DNA of 13,527 bases, from positions 1 to 13,527 of the forward strand of contig JACQZL010000066.1 in assembly GCA_016213865.1 (NCBI GenBank), read 5' to 3'. The position numbers were made by a program, and so were the translations under genes. Positions 1 to 9,600 of the stretch are shown piece by piece (position 1 is the stretch's first letter; each line of letters starts with the position of its first letter). The notes beneath the pieces are model-generated. The model was given only the letters and a program-made list of their open reading frames with translations, was not told the origin of the DNA and made no database searches. The stretch is from Candidatus Rifleibacteriota bacterium (GTDB taxonomy: Bacteria > UBP17 > UBA6191 > JACPRK01).

Positions 1-638
1 TCCGGAGCGGAGGCTGGCCGTCGGAGGCCCGTGTCGGCGATCAGGAAGCGACCTCCTCGAAGGGCGGCCGAGAGTGGTTTGTGCGCTCCCGTGACACAGT
101 CGACGAACGAGGCGCCAGGATGCTGGGCCTGCGCGATCACGGCCGGGCCGGCCAGCGAGCTGGCGTGTCCGATGAAACCCAGTTGTCCCTCGTGGCAGAG
201 CTGCGCCAGGTTCTGCGGGGGGACCTGGAAGCCGAAGAGGGCCCCGAGCGCCAGGGCTGCTGCCACCTCGAGCGAAGCGCCGGCCCAGAACCCGGCCCCG
301 TCCGGGACCTCCACGCTGGCGAGGAGCTCAAAGCCTCCCAGACGCAGCCCATGTCGTTCCAGGCTCCAGACGACCGCGGCGACGGGGTCGGTCCACTCCC
401 AGGTGCGCTCCAGCCGATCCAGCGCCAGAGCCGTCTCGCCGCCCGCTGACATCGTTCGCAGGAAGGCCCGCCGATCGCGGCGCTTCGCCGCGGCGACCCA
501 GGTGCGAGGGCCGACCGCGAGCGACAGCATTGGCCCCGTGCCGTTTCCCAGCAGGTGGACGCAGCCGGGAGCGCTGGCCAGCACCTCCGGAGGTCTCCGA
601 AAGTGCCGGCCGAAGCTCTCCTGGACCGGGGCCGTCAC
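1..638 (-). CDS. Galactokinase-like GHMP-fold protein with degenerate active site, partial (3' end beyond the window)
   Basis: The first 212 residues are visible. The order of landmarks is that of galactokinase: an N-terminal APG motif (residues 23-25, APGCVHLLG), a GHMP loop PDGAGFWAGASLEVA (112-126), and a stretch from FIGHASS to FVDC (155-181) that lines up without gaps with galactokinase VGxxxGIMDQ...LIDC, followed by PL...FLIADTGLRR (188-207). True galactokinases phosphorylate galactose with ATP in the cytoplasm. Here the key residues are gone: the motif Arg is Cys26, the sugar-binding E-H-x-D is Asn32-Gly33-Thr34-Gly35, the Ser-rich phosphate loop is F-W-A-G, and the catalytic Asp is Gly164. 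Kinase activity is therefore unlikely. The start is GTG at 638-636, overlapping the upstream TGA as GTGA; no clear Shine-Dalgarno is seen, which suggests coupling to the giant gene. The frame is clean, so I call a pseudo-enzyme rather than a pseudogene. The family call is strong; the function is unknown. Confidence 0.8.
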   Translation of the reverse strand, partial: MTAPVQESFGRHFRRPPEVLASAPGCVHLLGNGTGPMLSLAVGPRTWVAAAKRRDRRAFLRTMSAGGETALALDRLERTWEWTDPVAAVVWSLERHGLRLGGFELLASVEVPDGAGFWAGASLEVAAALALGALFGFQVPPQNLAQLCHEGQLGFIGHASSLAGPAVIAQAQHPGASFVDCVTGAHKPLSAALRGGRFLIADTGLRRPASAP

Positions 639-3600
639 TGGCTGCAGGTCGGCAGGGTCAGCACGCCGCTCGACGGGGCAGACAGCAGATAGGCGCGCCC
701 CGCCTCGATGGGGAAGGCAGTCATCCCCGTGTCGGGCAGGTAGACCTCGAGCTTGCCCGTGGCCGGATTGACCCTCGCCACGAACGTCGCGCCAGCCCGC
801 TGGGCCAGGCTGGCCGCCGTCTCGTACTCGGGGAACCCTCGCGGGTAGCTGACCAGGTTCACGCCCGAACCGGCCCTGACGACGATCGGCGACGACGTGA
901 AGGTCGCCAGGTCCGCGGCCGTGTAGGACGCCGGCAACGCCGGGTCCACGGGCAGCGAGATGAGGTCCAGCCCGCGGGCCAGGGCGCATTGCAGCCCGGT
1001 CCCGGTCCAGCAGCTTCCCATGAGCTGCGGGAAGACGACCTGCTGCCCGGCGACCGCCGGTTGGCGGCTGGCCACGAAGTACCCGTGGTTGCCCTCGATG
1101 GCGAAGGGCGTTCCGCCGAGCCCGGGGCCCCACACCTCGAACCGCCCGGTGCCGCCGGACGAGCCGGCCCTGATGACGATGGGCGACGAGGTGAAGGTAG
1201 CCAGATCGGCGGCCGTGTAGGTCGCGGGCAACACCGGGTCCACGGGCAACGAGATCAGGTCCAGGCCTCGCGACAGGGCGACCTGTTCAGACTGAACCGT
1301 GGTCGGGTCGAGGACGACGCTGATATTGGCCGGCTCCGACTGGTCGTTGCCGTCGTCCACGATGAGCGAGAACCAGACCTCGCGAGGCTCATCGGAACCG
1401 AGGTCCGGGGTGACGAAGGTGGTCTGGGCCGAGTAGGGATTGGACAGGACCACCTGCGGGCCGGCGACCTGGGTCCAGCGGTAGACCACGGAAGGCGTAT
1501 CCGGGTCGTAGGACCCCGTGGCGTCCAGGCTCACGGGCTGGCAGAGGCCGACGGGCGCCTTGCTGGAGAGCAGCACCCTTGCCTGGGCGAAGGGCACCTT
1601 GTTTCGCGGGGAATTGACGCGCACGCGCAGGTAGCGCCGGACCTCGACTCCGGTGGGGTTCCCGTTGAGGTACTGCTTGAGGACCCTGCCCTCGAACATC
1701 AGCACCCTGGAGGTCGTGGGCGCGAACTGCACCTGGCTGGACAGCTCGAAGGTGTCGGCTGTCGCCGTGGTCAGCGCCACCGTCGGGCCCGAGACCTGTC
1801 TGAACACATAGGTTAGCTTGCGGCGGCGGGCGGTCACGTCCGGATCGGTCACGTGGGCCGTCAGCAAGACAGTGGTCGGCCGTAGCGGGTCCGCGGAGAC
1901 GGTCACGGTCAGCGACCGGGTCGTGCTCTCGGTCAACTCGTCGCCAAAATCGGCGCCCACGTCTCCCCCGGCAAGCCGTTGCACCTCGAGCCGCAGGCGC
2001 GGGACGGTCTCTCCCGTGGTGGTCACCAGCAGGCGTCCGCGGCTGGGCTGGCTCCTGGCGCCCTTCGGGTCGGTGACCACCAGCTCGAACTCATAGACGC
2101 CCGGCGTCGTGGGCGTGAAGGACGGCGTCGACTCGGTGTCGGACGGCGCCAGCGCCACGCGGCTGCCGGCCGTCTGCGTCCACAGGTACTTGAGCTGGTT
2201 GACGTCGTCGGCATCGGTGCTGAGGGTGCCGTCGAGCGTGACCAGATCGTCCACGGCGAAGGTCAGCACGGGCGTGGCGATCGTCGACACCCGGCCGTTG
2301 GCGCCGCGCACCCGGAAGTCCGCTGTCGGAGGGGCGTTCTGCTTGCGAACGGTCACCAGGACGTTCACCAGATCCGGCGGGCTGTCGAAGATGCCATTGT
2401 TGACGACGAGCTGGAAGGTGTAGAGGCCCGGATGATCCGGGTAGAAACGCGCCAGCGCCGTCGTGGCCTCGAGCGGGAAGGCGGGCGAGGTGACGACGGA
2501 ACCGGCCGGTGCGCCGGCGACGGTCCACTGGTACTTGAGCGGCCTGGGCAGCGCCCCCGGACGCGGCGAATCGGCGCTCTCCCGGCCGTCCAGACGAACG
2601 AAGGCCACCTTGTTCGGGCTCACCGGGTCGGAGATGTTATCCACGATATCGGTCAAGGTCGCGCTGCGTCGCGTGATGGCGACGGCGCGATCGAGGCCCG
2701 CGTTGGCGTTCGGTACCAGGTTCTTGGGGTCGATCGCCAGGACCTTCACCGAGCGCTTGTCGGTCAGGCTGCCGTCCGACACCTCCAGCTCGAACTGGTG
2801 GAGGCCCGCATCCAGCAAGGCGCCGTCCTTCTTGTCCTCGCTGAACTTCACTCGAGCGACCGGGGTGTTCTCGCTGCCCTCGAGGAAGATCGGAGAGGTG
2901 GTCCGGGTCGTCGTCCCCGTCATCGGCAGCGGTCTCGTCGCGAGAGTCCACTTGTACGTTATGGGATCGGAGTTGACGTCCATCGAGCCGCGGCCGTCCA
3001 GGAGGACGACGGTCGTCGTGCGGTCCAGCGGGACTCCGCTTCCCGGGCTGGGCATCAGGAACTGCCGATCGGGTCCGGCACTGGCCACCGGGGCCACGTT
3101 GACGATCTGGAAGTCCAGGTCCTGGCTGTTGGTCCGGCCCTTCAGGTCCGTGACCTCGAGGCGGAAGGAGTACTGGCCCGAGCGGAAGGCCTTGTAGACG
3201 ATCGCCGTGGCTGTCGCATCCAGGTCGCTCAGGTCCGGCGAGCCCGCCGGCTGGCGCAGGATGGTCCAGCGGTAGCTGAGTTGCTCGGCGCCGCTGGGAT
3301 GGTACGAGCCGGCCCCGTCCAGTCTCACGACCTGGGGTCCGCCGACCAGCTTGACGGTGGCGCGGATGACCGCGACCGGAGGCACGCCCTCGGCGACGAT
3401 CTGGCGCTGAAGGACGCTGTCGGTCGTCGTGTCTCGCAGCGTGAGCTCGTAGCCGGTCCCGGGCACCAAGGTGACGCCGGTGAAGAGGATGCCGGTCCCT
3501 CGGATCACGCCCGTGTAGATCTGCGGAGTCGACCCGCCGATCGACCGTACCTCGAGGGTGGCCCCGTGGCCGTCCAGGCCGCTGGAAAGGCCGGTGTAGC

Positions 3601-6600
3601 CGACGAGGGCCTGCACGCCGGTCAGGGTCGCGTCGGTGTCGTTTGCCGCCGAGAAGGAGGCCGTCGAGTCGGTGGGGCGCAGGACGATCGCCGGCGGTGC
3701 CGCGGCGGCCACCGTGCTGATCGTGCGTACCATCCCCGCCCGGTCGGCGTAGTAGAGGTTCTTCTGACTGTCGATGGCCATGCCGGCCGGGGCCTGCAGG
3801 TGGGCCAGGGCCGCCGGGCCGCCGTCGCCCGAGAACCCGCCCACCCCGACGCCGCCCAGCGTCGTGATGCGGCGCGTCGAGGCTTCGACCTTGCGGATGC
3901 GATGGTTCAGACCGTCGGCCACGAAGCTCGCGCCGCTCGAGTCCGTGGCGATGCCCGCCGGGCCGTTGAGTTGGGCCTTGTCGAAGGCCCCCTCGTCGCC
4001 GGAGAAGCCCGGGGAGCCGGTCCCTCCGACCGTCGTGATGAGGCCGGTTGTCAGGTCGACCCGGCGCACCCGGTGAGCACCGGAGTCCACGATCAGCAGG
4101 GCGTTGGCGCCGTCCATCGCCAGGTACGACGGCCGGTTCAAGGTCGCGGCTGTGGCCTGTCCGCCGTCCCCCGTCGAGCCGGGGAAACCCGTGCCGGCCA
4201 CCGTGGAGATGGTCGCCCCGCGGACGCGCCGGACCACGTGATTGCCGGTGTCGGCGATGTAGTAGTCGGAATTCGGCGCCTGGACCGCGTGCTCGGGGTA
4301 GTTGAGCGTCGCCGCAGTCGGGGCCAGGCCGTCACCGGTGTAGCCGCCCGAACCGAACGCGCTGAAGCTGCCGCCGCCCGCGAGCGTCGTCACAACGGCT
4401 CCCACATGCCGGATGCGGTGGTTCTCCATGTCGGCGATCAGGAGGTTGTTCGCCAGATCGAGCGAGATCCCCTTCGGGTGACCGAACAGGGCGCTCGTCC
4501 CCGCGAGGCCGTCGCCCAGGAAGCCCGCTCCGCCGCTCGAAGCCTGGTCGGGACGCGAGGTCTTGCCGGGCCTCGCCAGGTCCGACTTGCCTCCGTCCTT
4601 GCTGGAGAGACTTGTGACCGGGCCGGCCACCGTGTTGACACGGTTGGACGCACGGTCCAGCTTGCGCACACGCGACGACGAGCTCTCGAGGTAGTAGACG
4701 TCTCCCGTCCCGGAGTTGAGCGCGACCCCATCAGGGCCGCAGACGGTGGTCTCGAGCGGCGGCAGACCCTCACGACTGCCGGCCGACGGCGTCACCGGGC
4801 CGATGACCGTCTCGATGATCGGTCCGAGTTGCGACGGGTCTCTGACGAGCACCGTGAGGTCCGACGAGGAAGAAGCACCGAGGCTGTCGGTCGCCGTGAC
4901 GCGCATCACGTAAGTCCCCACCGCGGGCGGCTGGAACCGCAGGACCTCGGCGGTCGTGACCGTACCGGCCGGCAGCGCGGCGGTCCCGGAGACCTGGCTC
5001 CAGGCGAGGGTGACCTCGTCGCCATCGGCGTCCTCGTACTTGGCGACGAGAGACAGCGCCCTGCCGAGCGCGGCGATCCGGCCGGGGCCCGCATCGACCG
5101 AGGGCGGCGAGTTGGACGTCGCCGGCTGGAGGGGGAGCGTGTTCGTACTAACGGCGACGTTATTCGTCGCGTTCGGGTCGGTCGATTCGTAGCTGCGGAC
5201 CTCGGTCACGACGCGATAGGTCCCGGCAGGGGTCCCGTGCGGGACGGTGACGGTCACCGTGCCCGTGTTCGGCCGGTCGGAATCCAGGGAGTAGAGGTAG
5301 TACGAGCCGAGCGAGGCCCCCTGGGTCGCGGTCGCGTCCGCCGCGGAGGCGAGGGTGAAGTACAGGGAGGCACCTGTGTGGACGTGCCGGCCCGCGACCG
5401 GCGAACTGAACGTCACCGTGTAGGGGATCTGCAACCGCGACCCTCCGGTGACCGAGGTCGAGGCCAACTGGAAGGGACCGACCGCCAGGTCGTACGAGGG
5501 CCGTTCGGTCACCGTGAGGGGAGTGGCGCCGATCGCCAGGTTGTTCAGTTCGTTCGATTCGGCGTAGGTCCCCTCCGGATCCAGCCCCGCCGCGACGTAG
5601 TACGTTCCGGGGGGAACGTAAAAGAGCTCGCAGCTCCTGGAGAACGAGAAAGGCCGGTTCGGGGTGAGGGTCACCGACTCCGTCAGGAGGTGCCACGCCG
5701 CCCACTTGTCGAAGCGGTTCTGCGGCAGCAGATAGAACCTGGCCTGGCAGTTCGTGGGCAGGACCTGGGCGGCCTTCGGGTCCAGCAGGAAAGTGGCTGC
5801 GACCGTCAGATATCCGGTCGGTGCGATCGACGAAGGGCTGAAGGTGAGACCGGAGGCCGACAGGTCGATGGCCGGGGAGCCGAGCGTCACCGGGAAGGAG
5901 TTGACTCTCACGTTGTTCGCGCGGTCCAGCTCGGCCACTTTCTGGTCCGGATCGACCACGCCGAACAGGGTGTACGTGCCCGCCGGGAACGCGCCGAGGA
6001 CCTTGGCATCGATGCGGTACAGACCGTAGCTGCCCGGCTGGAGCGAGATGAGGGCCTTTCCGATCTCCGGATCCAGGGCCCGATCGAGCGTCCCGTCGTT
6101 GGATAGAAAGACGCTGACCGTGGTCGAAACGCTCGGGAAGCCGGCAGACGGCGCGCGGTACTCGACCGTGGCCGTTACGGGCAGGAGCTCCGCGGGGAGG
6201 AAGGAGGTCCGCTGGGCCTGAAAGCCGACCAGGGCCAGATCGAGCTCGGACGGCCCGATCGTGGTCGAGCGTTCGCTGAAGAGGAGGTTGTTGCCCTCGT
6301 TCAGCTCGGAGAACTCGTGAGTGGAGTCGATCTCGCCGCCCAGGTAGTAGGAGCCCTGGGCGATGGTGGCCGGCACCTGCAAGGTCGTCTTGGCATTGAG
6401 TACCTGCTTGGGTTTCAGGGTGAGCGAGAGCGTGCCGAGTGAGATGTCGGCGACCCGATCAAGCGACCGATCGAGCGACAGGTACCCGGAGAACTTGACG
6501 GAGTCGTTCTGGAAGGCGAGTGAGGGGGCGTCGAACCGGACCGTCCCGCTCAACGGCACGTTGTCGCCGACGCTGACGGTCGTGGCCAGGGCCCGCAGAT

Positions 6601-9600
6601 CCTGAACCACGAAGTCGATCGCCGGACTCGTTATGGCCAGCGGCAGGCGCAACACGTTGTTGGCTCGCGTGAGGTCGGCCTGGGAGAAGCTCGGGTCGAC
6701 CACGGCCTGGATCTGATAGAGCCCCGGAGAGAGGTTCCTGGGGAGCGACAGGGTGGCGCTGAACTCCCTCGGTCCAATGCCCGACATGAAGGTCGAGGTC
6801 TGATGGGAGATGTTCGGCACTTCCGCGCCGGCCGGGTCGATCAGGGTGAACTTGACCGTGGTCCAGGCAGATCCCTGACCGGTCTCCATCCCGATCGAAC
6901 CGGTCACCTGGGCCGTGGCCGTCACCGGCACCAGGCCGAAACCCGCGGTCGTCGTGAGGGCGGCGGTGAAGTCAGTCAGCAACAGGTCCTGGATGGGTTG
7001 GGTAACGGTGACGGGGGTGGGGAGGACTCGGAGGTTGTTGGCTGTCGTCGTCTCACCGTAGCTCTCGTAACGACCGATCGAGAACGCGACGTAGTACGAG
7101 CCCGGAGGGATCGTCTCCGGGACTTCGAGGCTGGGCATATACGTTCGGGTCGTATTCGGGCTGATGGTCTCGCTCGACAGCATGAACGTGTTGACCACCG
7201 GAGACTGACCGGCCGGGTCGAAGGCCAGGTACGGCATGACGCTGACGGTGAGGCTCGTGAAGCGCGACGTGGGCGCCGTGTAGTGGACCGAGACTTCGTT
7301 CGAGAGGTACTGGCCAGGAGCGACCGTGTCGGTCATGATCCGCGCCGAGTCGATCGAGAGGTCGATGACCGGTTGGCCCACCGTGAAAGATCGAGCGAGG
7401 ACGCTGTTGCCAACGTTGCTCTCGGGGACGGCGCCGTTGGCGTTGGCGACCAGGATGAGGTAGTAGGCGCCCGGCGTGGTCTCCTTCGGGATGGTGACGG
7501 TGAAGTCGAGCAGCACCTGTTGACCGAGGTTCTGGTTGACGACGAACTGCTCGAGGCGGCGGTCCGAGTTGCTCCAGACGGCGTCCTGCGACAGGAAGAA
7601 GTCGGTCCGGACGTTGTAGGGCCCAAGAGGAACCGCTGGTCCGTCGATCAGGTTGAGGTACGTGCCGGAGATCAGCGCGTTGGGGGACCCGGATGCCGCG
7701 AAGGTGAGGTTCGAAGGGATCACGTCCAGCGTGGCCGAGGTCAGCGACACCGGATTGGCGGAGACGAGGAAGTTGTTCCGCTCGGACGTCTCCGCGACCA
7801 CCTGGGCCGCGTCGACCAGGGCCCCCACCCAGTAGTTGCCCGCCGCGAGCGGAGGATAGGTGAAGGGTGGTATGAACTGGGCCGAGACCGTGCTGGTCTC
7901 ATTGGGGATCGCCTGCCACGACTTGCCGCCGAGAAGATGCCCCGTGGCCGGGTCGAAGGTGGGGCTCGGGCTCAGGTAGAAGCTGGCGGAGAGGTCGACG
8001 GGCGGTGCGTCCACGCCGGTCGGCGTTGTCGTGAAAGCGACTGACAGCGTCAACGGCAGGGCCTCGAGGAGCGACCGGGTGCCCCCGGTCGTCAGCGATA
8101 CGGGCCGCACGTCTGCCGCAAACTGGAGCAGTCCGAGCTGGTAAGAGCCGTACTCGAGGTCTGAAACGTACTGGACGCTGACGAAGTAGGTCCCGCTCGT
8201 GAGGACAGGGATGTAGTCGAGAGAGGTGCCCATGGTCGCAGAGCCGGTCGATTGCTGCCTTCTCAGGACCCGCGTGCCGCTCTGGTCGTAGACGGTGACG
8301 TTGGCGGCCGAGAACCCCGAGAACCGCAGGCACACGACCTGGCCCGCCGTTGCCTGGAACGTGTAGAAATCGACGTCGCGAGGGAAGTCGATGCGGCCCC
8401 CCGTCGGCTTGCCCGTGGAGAGCAGATCCCGAGGGACCTGGGTGGACGTGGCGAGATCCGGGTGATCGTCTGGGGGCCGGACCAGCAGGTGCGCCACGGC
8501 GGTGCGATTGACGTTGTTCGTCCGGTTCGTCTCATAGGGTGTTGCCGCCGAGGTCAGCGAGGCCAGCACGTACCAGAGGCCGGGATCGACGGTGAAGGGC
8601 CCGGTGACGACCATCGAAAGGTCGCGCTGCTCGCCAGGGGAGAGGATGGGACGATCGCCACCCTGCAGCTTCACGTCGAGCGCGTCGAGGACCGTGTCTC
8701 GCGACAGGTAGAGATCGAGCTGGCACTCCTGCTGGGAGAAGGACTGGTCCACGACTCCGCCATACTGGACGGTCGCCGTCACGAAGAGCGGTGCCGTGAC
8801 CGAGAGCGTGACAGGCTGGGCCCGCACGCCGGTCACCATCAAGTCGATGGGGCACGGGTCGACTGTCAGGACGGCGGAGGCCAGCACGTTGTCCGAACGG
8901 TTCCCCTCCGCCACCCACTGGCTTTGGTCCACGAACGCCACGAGGTAGCGCGGCCCCGGTTGGGTGGAAACGGGGAGTGAGAACGTCTGCCTGCTGGTGA
9001 ACGACTGACCGGGCGATTTGTAGAAGGAGTCGAACCCCAGGTAGACGGCGCTCGTCGAGTAGGTCGGGGTGGAGGAGAGATAGAACTTCACCTCGAAGCT
9101 GTAAGACTGGAACGAACCCGACAGGGCCTCGTAGACACCGGAGAATTCCAGTGGCAGTAGTCCGCCCGCGCTGGCCCTCTGGACCGGTGACGTGAGCTGG
9201 GTAGGCTTGAGGTTGACCGGGTTGGCGCTGACCGAGATGGGGAATCCCGTCGCAGCGAAGGTGTTGTTGGCCTCGTTCTTCTCGCGGTAGCTGCCGTTGG
9301 GAGCGCCGGGCGCGGGTGGGTCGATCTGTCCGATCAGGGTGTACGAGGCGGCTGCCAGGGCGGCCGGGACGTTGAGCTGAAAAGAGCGGCCTCCATGGCC
9401 ACCCGGCGTCAGGGTGACATACTCGGACACTTGGAATCGCTCATCCGCCGCGTCCAGGAGCCCGTCGCGAGACAGGTAGAAGACAACGCTCACGCTGTTG
9501 AGCGTTGCGGCGGACTGAGGAGCGTCGTACCAGACGGCATAGGTCACCGGCAGGACCGAGTTCGCGCTGGTCGAGAGAGTCCCGGGCTGGACCGATTCCA

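Noticed and set aside
31..771. Plus-strand open frame of 246 codons near the left edge
   Set aside because: It is antisense to the GHMP-like gene and the end of the giant gene. Its Arg/Ser/Pro-rich translation has no family resemblance, whereas the minus strand reads as a recognisable galactokinase fold.
1979..6106. Plus-strand open frame of 1375 codons opposite the giant gene
   Set aside because: It lies wholly antisense to a protein with clear domains. Its translation is rich in Arg, Gly, His, Asp and Val with no domain or hydrophobic pattern. High GC at third codon positions of the real gene removes stops on the opposite strand. I see no start signal that supports it.
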